64,000 nt of DNA from Lachnoclostridium sp. UBA7215 (GCA_002490465.1 DKUB01000070.1:52632-116631), one strand, 5' to 3'; positions 1 through 8,970 are shown, counted from the stretch's first letter. A program made the numbers and translations. Notes: a model not told the origin generated them from the sequence alone.

Positions 1-46
1 GGAGAGAATCGCAATGCGGCAAGCCTGCCGCATATGCGAATTTCTC
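1..46. repeat. Imperfect hairpin upstream of rimM
   Basis: The first 46 bases fold into a long imperfect stem. GGAGAGAATCGCA-ATGCGGC pairs with GCCGCATATGCGAATTTCTCC around a short AAGCCT loop. The arms are richer in G+C than the surroundings and the element touches the window edge, so its full extent is unknown. It could be a dispersed palindromic element or a processing or termination structure in the ribosomal-protein operon that normally precedes rimM. Confidence 0.45.
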
Positions 47-83
47 CTCGCCCCGTCGCATACGCTCCGGAATGGAGATTTAC

Positions 84-596
84 ATGGAAGATATGCTGCG
101 AATTGGCGTGGTGACTACAACGCACGGCCTGCGGGGAGAAGTTAAGGTTTTCCCGACAACAGATGATGTCAAACGATATAAATCATGTGATGAAGTGATT
201 CTGGTGACAAGAGAAGGAAATCTTGATTTACATGTAGAGTCAGTGAAATTTTTTAAAAAGCTGGTGATTGTTAAATTTCGTGAATTTAATACAATAGAAC
301 AGGTTGAGCGGTTTCGCAAGTGTGACTTGATGGTGACAAGGGACAATGCGATTCCTCTCAAGGAGGGCGAATATTTTCTCTGTGATGCGATTGGCTGTAA
401 AGTTGAGGATGAAGATGGTAACTATATCGGTACGGTAACAGATACGATTGAGACGGGGGCCAATAATGTTTTTGCCATTGAGACGGAAGAGGGAGAGGAA
501 GTTCTCTTTCCGGTGATACCGGACTGCATCAAGAAAGTAGACGTAAAAGAAAAAAACATTGTGGCCCATGTCATGAAAGGATTGATGGAAGTGTGA
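84..596 (+). CDS. rimM: 16S rRNA processing protein RimM
   Basis: RimM is a cytoplasmic factor for late 30S subunit maturation; it binds ribosomal protein S19 and helps 16S rRNA processing. The 170-residue product has the usual length. It opens with the RimM beta-barrel (GVVTTTHGLRGEV near residues 8-20) and ends with a PRC-barrel domain (from about EYFLCDAIGCKV). An in-frame ATG lies 12 bases upstream at 72, but GGAG at 74-77 sits six bases before the ATG at 84, so 84 is preferred. The stop overlaps the GTG start of trmD by three bases, the usual rimM-trmD coupling. Confidence 0.93.
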   Translation: MEDMLRIGVVTTTHGLRGEVKVFPTTDDVKRYKSCDEVILVTREGNLDLHVESVKFFKKLVIVKFREFNTIEQVERFRKCDLMVTRDNAIPLKEGEYFLCDAIGCKVEDEDGNYIGTVTDTIETGANNVFAIETEEGEEVLFPVIPDCIKKVDVKEKNIVAHVMKGLMEV

Positions 597-1315
597 AGTA
601 TTATGTTATGACGCTGTTTCCGGACATGATTTATCAGGGAATGAATACCAGCATACTTGGGCGCGCCATCCAGAAAGGGCTTGTAGAACTGAAAATCCTT
701 GATATCCGCGATTATACACGGAATAAACATCGAAAAGTGGATGATTATCCCTATGGCGGCGGAGCCGGGATGGTGATGGCGGCAGAACCGGTTTACCGTT
801 GTTATGAAGCTATTTGTGAAGAGGAAGGGGAACGGCCGAGAGTAATTTATCTGACGCCCCAGGGAGGAGTGTTCAGCCAGAGGATGGCTGAGGAGCTTGT
901 CAGAGAAGAAACTCTTGTTTTTTTGTGTGGGCATTATGAGGGTATTGATGAACGTGTCCTCGAGGAGATAGTGACCGATTATGTTTCTATTGGCGATTAT
1001 GTCCTTACCGGGGGGGAATTACCCGCCATGGTTCTGATGGATGCAATTGGACGCCTTGTGCCGGGAGTGTTAAATAATGATGAGTCAGCAGAGACGGAAA
1101 GTTTTTCGGATGGGCTTTTGGAATATCCGCAATATACGCGGCCGCCGGAGTTTCGTGGGAAAGCGGTGCCTGAAGTTTTGCTGTCCGGCCATCATGAAAA
1201 TATAAGAAAGTGGCGGCAGGAGCAATCCGAAAACAGGACAAAACAGAGACGGCCGGATTTGTATGAAAAATGGAGAGCAGGAGTATCTTGCTTTTTGGAT
1301 GGGAAAAAGGTATAA
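593..1315 (+). CDS. trmD: tRNA (guanine-N1-)-methyltransferase TrmD
   Basis: TrmD transfers a methyl group from S-adenosylmethionine to N1 of G37 in tRNAs, preventing +1 frameshifting. The 240-residue product shows the SPOUT trefoil-knot signatures: YGGGAGM (54-60), LTPQGG (87-92), GHYEGID (113-119) and SIGDYVLTGGEL (132-143). It starts with GTG overlapping the rimM stop, so the pair is translationally coupled. Ribosomal protein L19 (rplS), which often follows trmD, is not here; a histidine gene follows instead. Confidence 0.96.
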   Translation: MKYYVMTLFPDMIYQGMNTSILGRAIQKGLVELKILDIRDYTRNKHRKVDDYPYGGGAGMVMAAEPVYRCYEAICEEEGERPRVIYLTPQGGVFSQRMAEELVREETLVFLCGHYEGIDERVLEEIVTDYVSIGDYVLTGGELPAMVLMDAIGRLVPGVLNNDESAETESFSDGLLEYPQYTRPPEFRGKAVPEVLLSGHHENIRKWRQEQSENRTKQRRPDLYEKWRAGVSCFLDGKKV

Positions 1316-1316
1316 T
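1288..1316 (+). promoter_or_regulatory. Probable promoter for hisB-hisIE
   Basis: TTGCTT (1288-1293) and TATAAT (1311-1316) are separated by 17 bases inside the 3' end of trmD, so hisB could be transcribed separately from rimM-trmD. The -10 is perfect; the -35 has two mismatches. Confidence 0.5.
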
Positions 1317-1372
1317 AAAAGATAAGAATATTATCCAGTATAAGGTAAATGAATGAGGGGAGAATTTGCTGT

Positions 1373-1960
1373 ATGGGCCGTTATGCAAAGTGTGAGAGGA
1401 GTACACGGGAAACAGAGATCGTAGTTGCACTCGACTTGGATGGTACCGGAGATTATGATATTGATACGGGCATTGGTTTTTTTGACCATATGCTGGAGGG
1501 ATTTGCAAGACACGGGCTGTTTGACTTAACGGTACATGTAGAGGGAGATACTCATGTAGATTCCCACCATACGGCAGAAGATACCGGAATTGTGCTGGGG
1601 CAGGCATTTTATAAAGCGCTGGGGGATAAACAGGGAATTACCCGTTTTGGGCATATGATTCTGCCGATGGATGATGCGCTTATTTTAGCAGCTCTTGATT
1701 TTTCCGGACGTACATATTTTGCCTATGATGCTGAGTTAAAGGCCGACCGCCTTGGTACAATGGAGACCGAAGTTATAAAAGAGTTTTTTATGGGACTCGC
1801 AAGCGGGGCGCAGATGAATCTGCATATCCGTGAGCTGGCAGGAGAAAATACCCATCATGTGGTAGAGGCGATGTTCAAGGCTGTGGCGAAGGCAATGGAT
1901 ATGGCATCCAGGCTGGATACAAGGATAGACGGCGTGCTTTCTACAAAAGGTATGTTATAA
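1373..1960 (+). CDS. hisB: Imidazoleglycerol-phosphate dehydratase HisB
   Basis: HisB is the Mn-dependent dehydratase converting imidazole-glycerol phosphate to imidazole-acetol phosphate (sixth step of histidine synthesis). The 195-residue monofunctional form shows FDHML (37-41), the metal-binding DSHHTAED (63-70) and the second-half ENTHHVVEA (HH at 161-162). An upstream in-frame ATG at 1349 exists, but the GGGGAG at about 1356-1361 points to 1373, giving the family's normal N-terminus. It is followed after 18 bases by hisIE; the other his genes are not in this window. Confidence 0.95.
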   Translation: MGRYAKCERSTRETEIVVALDLDGTGDYDIDTGIGFFDHMLEGFARHGLFDLTVHVEGDTHVDSHHTAEDTGIVLGQAFYKALGDKQGITRFGHMILPMDDALILAALDFSGRTYFAYDAELKADRLGTMETEVIKEFFMGLASGAQMNLHIRELAGENTHHVVEAMFKAVAKAMDMASRLDTRIDGVLSTKGML

Positions 1961-1978
1961 AAAGTTAGGAGAAGAAAA

Positions 1979-3220
1979 GTGGCATATAAAAAATTAATTC
2001 CGTTTATTAATGCTGAGAATGAAATTGCAGCAAATATTATCCGTAAGGCAGAAAATTATTGTTTTGCCGGGGCAGATGAATTATTTATATATAATTACTC
2101 CAAAATTGAGAAGGAGCGGGAGGAATTTCTCTCTGCGTTAAAAGAGATCGGCAAGCGTATTGATATTCCTTTTTTAACAGGTATTTATGCCGGTCGATTT
2201 GAGGATGTAAAAAAGGCGTTTTATACAGGAGCGGACCGGGTAGTGATAAAATATGATATTTGTCCGACCATAGCGCTGGTAAAAGAAGCAGTCGGCCGTT
2301 TTGGGAGCAGTAAAATTTTGGTGGAAGTGGATGAAGAGCTGGCCTTTGATAAAATTTCTTTTTCAGTGGATACTCTGCTTTTAAAACATGTGGATGCCGG
2401 CAGGGTTTTGGAAAATAAAATTCAAAACTGTGGAAAAACTGTCATTATCCGCGACAGCCTGCTGCGCAATGACCTGGAGGAGTTAATGCAGATTCCGGGC
2501 GTACTTGGTGTATCGACAAATTATTACGAGAATAAGGAATTGTATAAAGTAAAAAGAAAATTAAAAGAGGCAGGTATTGCTGTTAACACATTTGAATCAG
2601 CCATGGATTTTTCTGAGTTCAAAACCGATGAGAGGGGACTAATTCCCTGTATCGTTCAGGATTACCGCACAGGGCAGGTTCTGCAGATGGCGTATATGAA
2701 CGAAGAATCCTACCGCAGTACCTGTGATACCGGAAAAATGACGTATTACAGCCGGAGCCGGAAAGAGCTGTGGTGCAAGGGAGAGACATCCGGGCATTAT
2801 CAGTATGTCAAAGAACTTACTTTGGATTGTGATAACGATACAATTCTTGCCAAAGTACATCAGGTAGGAGGCGCCTGCCATACCGGTGCATACAGCTGCT
2901 TTTTTAAGCCTCTGGCCAAAAAGGATTACATTGATATTAATCCTCTTACTATATTGCAGGAAGATTTTGAAACCATTATGGAGAGGAAGAACAATCCAAA
3001 AGAGGGGTCTTATACAAACTACCTGTTTACAAAAGGAATTGATAAAATTTTAAAAAAATGCGGGGAAGAGGCATCGGAAATAATTATTGCAGCTAAAAAT
3101 CCCGATGCCGAGGAGTTAAAGTATGAAATTGCAGATTTTCTGTACCATATGATGGTACTGATGGCAGAATGTGGTATCACATGGGAAGATGTGACAAAAG
3201 AGCTCGCCAACAGAAGATAA
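1979..3220 (+). CDS. hisIE: HisIE with degenerate HisF-like N-terminal domain
   Basis: This product catalyses two histidine steps: PR-ATP pyrophosphohydrolysis (HisE) and PR-AMP cyclohydrolysis (HisI). HisI covers about residues 212-318, with DCDND (283-287) and zinc-ligand cysteines at 284, 300 and 307. HisE covers about 324-413 ([25 protein letters not shown]). The first ~210 residues are extra and resemble HisF ([29 protein letters not shown]). HisF Asp11 is replaced by Asn11, the glycine-rich phosphate loop is not kept, and the barrel is short, so this part is probably not an active cyclase. The start is GTG with AGGAGAAG upstream. Confidence 0.93.
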   Translation: MAYKKLIPFINAENEIAANIIRKAENYCFAGADELFIYNYSKIEKEREEFLSALKEIGKRIDIPFLTGIYAGRFEDVKKAFYTGADRVVIKYDICPTIALVKEAVGRFGSSKILVEVDEELAFDKISFSVDTLLLKHVDAGRVLENKIQNCGKTVIIRDSLLRNDLEELMQIPGVLGVSTNYYENKELYKVKRKLKEAGIAVNTFESAMDFSEFKTDERGLIPCIVQDYRTGQVLQMAYMNEESYRSTCDTGKMTYYSRSRKELWCKGETSGHYQYVKELTLDCDNDTILAKVHQVGGACHTGAYSCFFKPLAKKDYIDINPLTILQEDFETIMERKNNPKEGSYTNYLFTKGIDKILKKCGEEASEIIIAAKNPDAEELKYEIADFLYHMMVLMAECGITWEDVTKELANRR

Positions 3221-3283
3221 AAAGGCTAATAAGATTGGGCGTGCTCTTCAGAGCTTGCCAATAGAAGATAAAAAGGCCAATAA
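3200..3283 (+). repeat. Direct repeat of the hisIE 3' end
   Basis: A 33-base segment at 3200-3232, including the last hisIE codons and stop, is repeated at 3251-3283 with three differences, all C/T changes. The offset is 51 bases. This is a local duplication of a gene end in the non-coding gap before the next small gene. Confidence 0.85.
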
Positions 3284-3333
3284 AAGGTGAGTTCATAAAA
3301 ATATATTCAAACACAGAAAGGGAGGTATGACGG

Positions 3334-3477
3334 ATGGAATTATTCGCAGCATTTGTATATTATCTGATTCGCCTTGTGATGTTTTCTGCTGTTGCAGCAG
3401 TTGGAATTGCGATTGGAATTAAGTTGAGAAAATCAAAAAATGCGAAAGAAGAACAGCAGATGGAAACAAATCAGTAA
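3334..3477 (+). CDS. Small single-pass membrane protein, unknown
   Basis: This 47-residue ORF has a strong SD (GGGAGG at 3320-3325, 8 bases before the ATG). It encodes one hydrophobic helix (about residues 4-30, with VMFSAVAAVGIAIGI) followed by a Lys/Glu/Gln-rich tail (KLRKSKNAKEEQQMETNQ). Its single-helix topology and position 47 bases before pilB could link it to the pilus operon, but it may be an unrelated housekeeping micropeptide. No family is recognised. Confidence 0.65.
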   Translation: MELFAAFVYYLIRLVMFSAVAAVGIAIGIKLRKSKNAKEEQQMETNQ

Positions 3478-3524
3478 TATGTGAGTGTCTATGCAGCTGA
3501 GCCACTCCGATATGGGGGATGGAT

Positions 3525-5231
3525 ATGATTGGTAGAAAAAGAAAACGTTTGGGGGATTTGCTGGTTGACGCAGGTGTAATTACCGCGGAACAGCTTACAG
3601 AGGCGTTGGCAAAGCAAAGAGAATTGGGACTCCGGCTTGGCGACACCTTAATGGAACTGAAATTTGTAGATGAAAATGAAATTGCAGAGGCGCTGCACCG
3701 TCAGATGGGATTTCCAATTGCGAGAATTCGTGAGGCAAAGCTGGCGCCTGAGGTTATTTCTCTCCTGCCGGAAAGCATTGTACGGAAACACAATGTGCTC
3801 CCCTTTGAGCTGGACCCTGAAAATCCAAATATTCTCCGTGTAGCCATGGTCGATCCATTGGACATTATGGCAATTGATGATCTCGCTATTGTCACAAACA
3901 TGCAGATTGATGTCATGGTTGCTACAGCCTCAGATATCTATTTCGGAATCGAGCGGTATTATGGAAATTCCCAGGTGTCTAAAATGGCAGAGGAATATAC
4001 AAAGGAGAAGAGGGAGCAGCAGAGTGCCAGAAGCAAGATGGCTCACCCGGAGGGGAATGACGAGGTGGATAATGCACCTATTGTTCTTCTCGTAAATAAA
4101 ATCATTGAGCAGGCCGTGAATGAGCGTGCCAGTGATATTCATATTGAGGCATTGGAAAACAGCGTTCGTGTCCGGTTTCGAATTGATGGTGTAATGCAGG
4201 AAATGATGCATTATGAAAAGGAACTTCTCAATGCCATTGTGGCACGTATTAAAATTATAAGTGGAATGAACATATCCGAAAAGCGGGCGCCGCAGGATGG
4301 ACGAATGACACAGCGGTTTAACCGTGTTGAATATGATATCCGTGTGTCAAGTCTCCCCACTGTATTTGGGGAAAAAGTTGTTATGCGTCTGGCATCTAAA
4401 TCAGCGCTTACAAGAGATAAGAGCGAGCTTGGGTTTCCGGAGGAGGAAATGCGTCGTTTTGAGCAGCTTGTGCATAAACCGCATGGCATAATACTTGTAA
4501 CCGGACCGACAGGAAGTGGTAAATCCACAACGCTGTATACCGTTCTCAGTGAACTTAATTCCGGTGATGTGAATATTATCACTGTTGAGGATCCGGTTGA
4601 GGCTGATGTGGACGGCATTAACCAGGTACAGGTAAATGAAAAAGCAGGACTGACGTTTGCGTCAGCGCTGCGTTCGATTCTGCGTCAGGACCCGGATATC
4701 ATTATGATTGGTGAGATACGTGATGAGGAGACAGCGGGGATTGCTGTAAAAGCAGCTATTACGGGACATCTTGTAGTAAGTACCCTGCATACAAACAGTG
4801 CGGCAAGTACCATTACCCGTTTAGAGGATATGGGTGTGGAATCTTATTTAATTGCTGATTCTGTAGAAGGTATTATCGCTCAGCGTCTGCTGCGCAGATT
4901 GTGCCCGAAATGCAAGCGGCCCCATGTCATGAATGATATGGACAAAATGCGCCTGCGCCTGCGTGGTCAGTCCACACCGACGATATACGAGCCGGGAGGG
5001 AATAGCTGTTCCTACTGCAACGGAACCGGGTACAGAGGACGAATTGGCGTATATGAGATTATGACAGTTTCTCCTGCGGTACGTCAGGCGATTGCATCGC
5101 AGAGTGGAGCAGATGTAATCCAGAAAACTGCTTTGTCTGAGGGGATGACAACACTTCGTCTGGGGGCAGCGAAACTCGTACTTCAGGGTATCACATCAAT
5201 TTCTGAAGTGGAGAGGATTGCAGCAGATTAG
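3525..5231 (+). CDS. pilB: Type IV pilus assembly ATPase PilB
   Basis: PilB is the hexameric cytoplasmic motor that powers pilin extraction and pilus polymerisation. The 568-residue product has an N-terminal MshEN/GspE-N domain (about 1-145; GDLLVDAGVIT) that in some homologues binds c-di-GMP. The secretion ATPase core follows: Walker A GPTGSGKST (327-335), Walker B DIIMIGEIRD (391-400), and His-box LHTN near 421. A zinc module has CPKC near 457 and CSYC further on. ATG 3525 is preferred to 3519 because GGGGG at 3514-3518 is then correctly spaced. First gene of the pilus locus; pilT follows by 20 bases. Confidence 0.95.
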   Translation: MIGRKRKRLGDLLVDAGVITAEQLTEALAKQRELGLRLGDTLMELKFVDENEIAEALHRQMGFPIARIREAKLAPEVISLLPESIVRKHNVLPFELDPENPNILRVAMVDPLDIMAIDDLAIVTNMQIDVMVATASDIYFGIERYYGNSQVSKMAEEYTKEKREQQSARSKMAHPEGNDEVDNAPIVLLVNKIIEQAVNERASDIHIEALENSVRVRFRIDGVMQEMMHYEKELLNAIVARIKIISGMNISEKRAPQDGRMTQRFNRVEYDIRVSSLPTVFGEKVVMRLASKSALTRDKSELGFPEEEMRRFEQLVHKPHGIILVTGPTGSGKSTTLYTVLSELNSGDVNIITVEDPVEADVDGINQVQVNEKAGLTFASALRSILRQDPDIIMIGEIRDEETAGIAVKAAITGHLVVSTLHTNSAASTITRLEDMGVESYLIADSVEGIIAQRLLRRLCPKCKRPHVMNDMDKMRLRLRGQSTPTIYEPGGNSCSYCNGTGYRGRIGVYEIMTVSPAVRQAIASQSGADVIQKTALSEGMTTLRLGAAKLVLQGITSISEVERIAAD

Positions 5232-5251
5232 AAAATAAGAGGGGTTTATGT

Positions 5252-6304
5252 ATGACAATAACTGAATTACTGAAAGCGGCAAGACAGCTTGGGGCGTCGG
5301 ATGTTCACGTATCTGTGGGGATTCCGCCAAGATGTCGTATTAATGGCGAACTGGTCACATTGAATGCTGACCGGATTATGCCTGCGGATGCCAAGGCGTT
5401 AGTGGAAGAGATGATTCCCGCCCGGCAGGTAGAGCGTTTTAACAAAGACGGTGAAGTGGATTTTTCGTATGCGGTTAAAGGGGTAGGCAGGTTTCGTGTC
5501 AATGTATTTAAGCAGAGGGGAACAATGTCATTTGTTATCCGTCTTGTCAATACAGAGATACCTTCGCCGGAACAGCTCGGATTAACGGATGCGGTCATTG
5601 ATTTGACACTGAAAAAACGAGGACTCATCCTCGTGACGGGGCCGACGGGAAGTGGTAAGTCTACAACGCTTGCTTCCCTTATAAATATAATCAATAAAAC
5701 ATATAAGAAACATATTATTACGCTGGAAGACCCGATTGAGTATTTACATTCCCATTCGGAATCCATTGTAAACCAGCGCGAAATCGGCATTGACACACAG
5801 TCTTATGCAGCGGCGCTGCGCGCGGCGCTCCGGGAGGACCCGGATGTCATTTTAGTGGGGGAGATGCGTGATTTAGATACAATTGCCACTGCAGTTACGG
5901 CGGCAGAGACAGGGCATCTTGTTTTATCGACATTACATACTATTGGGGCAGTAGCAACGATTGACCGAATTATTGATGTATTTCCAATGGAACAGCAGGG
6001 ACAGATACGTTTGCAGCTCGCCACTCTTTTGGAGGCAATCATTTCTCAGCAGCTCCTTCCAACCGCAGATAAGAGAGGACGTGTAGCGGCATTTGAGATT
6101 ATGTTTGCCAACAGCGCAATTCGTAATCTGATCCGCGAGGGCAAGTCTCACCAGATTACCTCAATTATACAGACAAGTAAACAGAGCGGAATGATTACAA
6201 TGGATGATGCTTTGTTGGAATTATACCAGAAACGGGAAATAACAAAAGAGGATGCCCTCATGTTTGCTCAGGATAAAAATTCATTGGCACGGCGTCTGTT
6301 CTAA
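5252..6304 (+). CDS. pilT: Pilus retraction ATPase PilT
   Basis: PilT depolymerises the pilus and drives retraction, twitching and DNA uptake. The 350-residue product has the usual PilT length: a short PAS-like N-terminus (LGASDVHVSVGIPP), Walker A GPTGSGKST (130-138), Walker B PDVILVGEMRD (about 196-206), His-box STLHT, and the PilT-type C-terminus (AIRNLIREGKSHQI). It lacks the MshEN domain and zinc cysteines that mark PilB. Presence of a dedicated retraction motor suggests dynamic pili, not a static secretion pseudopilus. Confidence 0.94.
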   Translation: MTITELLKAARQLGASDVHVSVGIPPRCRINGELVTLNADRIMPADAKALVEEMIPARQVERFNKDGEVDFSYAVKGVGRFRVNVFKQRGTMSFVIRLVNTEIPSPEQLGLTDAVIDLTLKKRGLILVTGPTGSGKSTTLASLINIINKTYKKHIITLEDPIEYLHSHSESIVNQREIGIDTQSYAAALRAALREDPDVILVGEMRDLDTIATAVTAAETGHLVLSTLHTIGAVATIDRIIDVFPMEQQGQIRLQLATLLEAIISQQLLPTADKRGRVAAFEIMFANSAIRNLIREGKSHQITSIIQTSKQSGMITMDDALLELYQKREITKEDALMFAQDKNSLARRLF

Positions 6305-6318
6305 AAGGAGGAATATAT

Positions 6319-7536
6319 TTGGCAAAATATAAGTATACCGCAACAGATAGGAATGGAAAAGAGAAAAAGGGGATTGTGGAGGCCTCTGATGAACAGCAGG
6401 CGATTAATAAGCTGAAGGCAGACGGCGTTATGGTGACGGATATCCATGAAACAAAATCTCTGGATGATGCCAGCTGGAATATCACGATTGGAAACCCTGT
6501 CAAAAAAAAGGATATCACAATATTCTGTAAGCAGTTCTATAGCATATTGAATGCGGGTGTTACTGTTATTGAGGGGCTTCGTATGGTATGCGACCAGACT
6601 GAGAGTAAGGAACTGAAAAAAGCTCTGACTAATGTTCAGGTAAATGTCGAAAAGGGGGATTCGCTGGCAGATGCTATGGCGGCCGAGGGAAAAGTGTTCC
6701 CGGATATTTTAGTCCATATGGTGGCTGCCGGGGAGGCAACCGGAAATCTGGAAATTGCTTTTGACCGGATTTGTAATCAGTTCGATAAAGATATGAAACT
6801 GTCTTCCATGGTGCGCTCGGCTATGATTTATCCGATTGTTGTATTAATTGTTGCGGTTGCTGTCGTTATCGTTTTGATGGTAACGGTTATTCCGAATTTT
6901 CAGCAGACATTTGAGGAGATGGGGGAAGAACTTCCGCTTCCGACACAGATGGTAATTGCTGTCAGTGATTTTATGGTTAATAATATTGTCTGGGTGATAG
7001 GCGGTCTTGTTGGTTTTATTGTGCTGATTATGGTGGCAAAAAGTACGGAGACCGGCAAGTATGTTACGAGTCAGCTTGCACTGGTGATTCCTATGATTAA
7101 GAATTTTGCTGTAAAAAATGCGGCGGCAAAATTTTCAATGACGATGTCAACACTGATTGCTTCGGGTGTGTCACTTGTTGAGGCGTTACAAATTGTTTCT
7201 GATGTTATAGAGAACAGGGTCATAAGACAGTCCCTGTATGAGTGCCGGGATCAGGTGATGGAGGGGGTTCCTATGTCAGAGCCGATTGCTGATGCAGAGA
7301 TATTTCCGCCAATGCTTCACCATATGCTGAAAATTGGTGAAGATACCGGAACAACAGAGCAGATGTTAGATAAAGTAGCGGAGTATTATGAAGCGGAGGT
7401 AGAGGAGGCGACAAAAAACCTGACAACTGCCATGGAGCCAATGATTATTATTGTGCTGGCTGTCCTTGTTGGCGGTGTTGTTGGTTCTATCGTTATGCCA
7501 ATGCTCAGTATTTACGAGAATGCAGGGAATGTGTGA
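6319..7536 (+). CDS. pilC: Type IV pilus platform protein PilC
   Basis: PilC is the inner-membrane platform that couples the PilB and PilT motors to the growing pilus. The 405-residue product carries two tandem GspF domains (about 65-190 and 270-395). Membrane spans lie near residues 168-190 (IVVLIVAVAVVIVLMV), 215-240 and 373-395. The start is TTG, with AAAGGAGG at 6304-6311 eight bases upstream; this start gives the usual KYKYTATDRNGK N-terminus. It closes the pilB-pilT-pilC run and is followed by a 405-base gap with the Rpn insertion. Confidence 0.94.
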   Translation: MAKYKYTATDRNGKEKKGIVEASDEQQAINKLKADGVMVTDIHETKSLDDASWNITIGNPVKKKDITIFCKQFYSILNAGVTVIEGLRMVCDQTESKELKKALTNVQVNVEKGDSLADAMAAEGKVFPDILVHMVAAGEATGNLEIAFDRICNQFDKDMKLSSMVRSAMIYPIVVLIVAVAVVIVLMVTVIPNFQQTFEEMGEELPLPTQMVIAVSDFMVNNIVWVIGGLVGFIVLIMVAKSTETGKYVTSQLALVIPMIKNFAVKNAAAKFSMTMSTLIASGVSLVEALQIVSDVIENRVIRQSLYECRDQVMEGVPMSEPIADAEIFPPMLHHMLKIGEDTGTTEQMLDKVAEYYEAEVEEATKNLTTAMEPMIIIVLAVLVGGVVGSIVMPMLSIYENAGNV

Positions 7537-7565
7537 TAAGAATGCCAGTTGCAAAAAATTGCAAG

Positions 7566-7660
7566 AGACGGTTTTGCTTAACATAAAGGCAGTTCGCAGA
7601 GTGTACTACCCATTTTTTTTATCTTTAGCGGTGTCATACACCAGCTGTATCAGTAAAACT
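7566..7660 (+). repeat. Direct repeat copy 1 flanking the Rpn gene
   Basis: This segment (GACGGTTTTGC, then TTAACATA, GCAGTTCGCAGAG, a weak hairpin with a T-run, then GTCATACACCAGC) recurs at 8991-9138 beyond the Rpn gene in the same orientation. Copy 1 lacks the perfect terminator hairpin present in copy 2 and has about 11 extra bases before GTCATACACC. It lies immediately 3' of pilC, and its T-rich hairpin (7588-7620) may act as a weak terminator for pilBTC. Confidence 0.7.
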
Positions 7661-7695
7661 GGTTCAAATTAAAAATGAAGGACAAAATATTTAAC

Positions 7696-7724
7696 TTGAC
7701 AAATGTAAAAGAATGTCTTATAAT
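7696..7724 (+). promoter_or_regulatory. Perfect sigma-A promoter for the Rpn gene
   Basis: TTGACA (7696-7701), 17-base spacer, TATAAT (7719-7724): an exact consensus. Transcription would begin near 7731 and give a leader of about 210 bases before the ATG at 7942. The leader contains a short hairpin (TGCCCGGAATGGGCA near 7820) but no riboswitch that I recognise. The rest of the 7537-7941 gap holds the repeat above and no credible ORF. Confidence 0.75.
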
Positions 7725-7941
7725 GTTTACAGATGGTCATTAACCGGACTGTCGATAAATCTAAAAATCAAAATTTCTAAGGTTTAATGGCGTTTCTGCT
7801 GTTTTCAACGAGAAATGATTGCCCGGAATGGGCAAAAGGCGGGATGTCAGCGAACCTGATTCCTGCCGGAAAATGGAGCAAATATTTAATGATGTTCCAT
7901 TGTTTGTAGTGTAATATCTGACAAGAATAGGGAGGAATCGT

Positions 7942-8940
7942 ATGGGAAAAGAAAATAATGCCGTATTGTCCTATTTGGAGGATAATGAGCGCTTTGCGGA
8001 TGTCTTTAACTGTTTTTACTTTGGAGGACGTGAAGTCATAAAACCGCAGGAGATGATGGAAGCCTCTGAAGTATATGCTGCAGAGCCGGCAGAAAAGGAA
8101 GGACAAAGAATCCGGGATATCATAAAACATCTGAAGTCCGGAGCCTGTTTAAAGATACTGGCCATAGAGGCGCAGAATGACATAAGTTATATTATGCCGT
8201 GGCGTATCATGGAGTATGACTGCCTGGAGTATCGGAAGCAGATCCGCCATGTGCAGAGGGAGAACAGCAGGAAGGACAGCGAGGGCGTCGGAGTCTATAA
8301 AAATGCCGGAGAGCGCCTCGGGAAATTCCGCAGGCAGGACAGGATAGCCCCGGTTTACACGCTCTGTCTGTATCATGGGGTGGAAAGGTGGGATGGCCCG
8401 TGCTGTTTAAAAGATATGATGGATTTTGGTCTGGAAAGCACTGGTACGTCCGGAGAGGAATGGGAGAAATATTTTGCAGATTATCCCATGCGGCTTATTT
8501 GTGTAAACGACCTGGCAGACTATACAGGGTTTAAGACCTCCCTGAAGACGGTGTTTGCCCTGTTGCCATTTCGCAGAAACAGGGAAGGGCTGAAAAAAAT
8601 GCTGGAGGAAAATCCGGAATATCAAAAAATGGACGAAGAGACTGCGAGGACGGTCAGTGTACTAATGGGAATTAAAGGTTTCACGGAAAAACAGGAACGA
8701 TACAAGGAAGAGGAGGGATACAATATGTGTCAGGCTATACAGGAAATGATTGAAGAAGGAAGAATCGAGGGCCGGATGGAAGGTCAGAGTAAAGAGCAGG
8801 AGAATGGAATCCTCATACTAATGCAGTTATTAAGCAAGGATTACGGAATAAAAGAAAAAGAGATTGCGGATAAATTGCAGAAGTATTATGCGCTTTCGGA
8901 GGAGGACGCCTGGGATGCCCTTCATGCAAAAAAGATTTGA
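7942..8940 (+). CDS. Rpn-family nuclease / YhgA-like putative transposase
   Basis: Members of this family are PD-(D/E)XK nucleases linked to RecA-independent recombination or anti-phage activity; many are abundant multicopy accessory genes. The 332-residue product has the nuclease core at about residues 15-110: ERFADVFNCFYFGG, then LAIEAQND (73-80) with the E-x-Q catalytic pair, then IMPWRIMEYD. The C-terminal part is charged and ends in a helical tail (ALSEEDAWDAL). It has its own perfect promoter and sits between direct repeats inside the pilus locus, separating pilC from the pilin gene, which suggests later insertion. No other transposition gene is present. Confidence 0.85.
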   Translation: MGKENNAVLSYLEDNERFADVFNCFYFGGREVIKPQEMMEASEVYAAEPAEKEGQRIRDIIKHLKSGACLKILAIEAQNDISYIMPWRIMEYDCLEYRKQIRHVQRENSRKDSEGVGVYKNAGERLGKFRRQDRIAPVYTLCLYHGVERWDGPCCLKDMMDFGLESTGTSGEEWEKYFADYPMRLICVNDLADYTGFKTSLKTVFALLPFRRNREGLKKMLEENPEYQKMDEETARTVSVLMGIKGFTEKQERYKEEEGYNMCQAIQEMIEEGRIEGRMEGQSKEQENGILILMQLLSKDYGIKEKEIADKLQKYYALSEEDAWDALHAKKI

Positions 8941-8964
8941 CAAATTGAATAAAATCTATATAAT
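8937..8964 (+). promoter_or_regulatory. Perfect promoter for a small RNA
   Basis: TTGACA (8937-8942, overlapping the Rpn stop codon), 16-base spacer, TATAAT (8959-8964). No ORF with an SD follows; instead a strong terminator ends at 9064, so the product would be an RNA of about 90-95 nt. Confidence 0.65.
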
Positions 8965-8970
8965 ATGTGA

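Noticed and set aside
1005..1607. 200-codon minus-strand frame spanning trmD and hisB
   Set aside because: Crosses two conserved genes on the other strand and has no family features.
7451..7672. 73-codon + strand frame across the pilC end and repeat copy 1
   Set aside because: Most of it lies in pilC out of frame; the rest is the repeat. No SD or domain.
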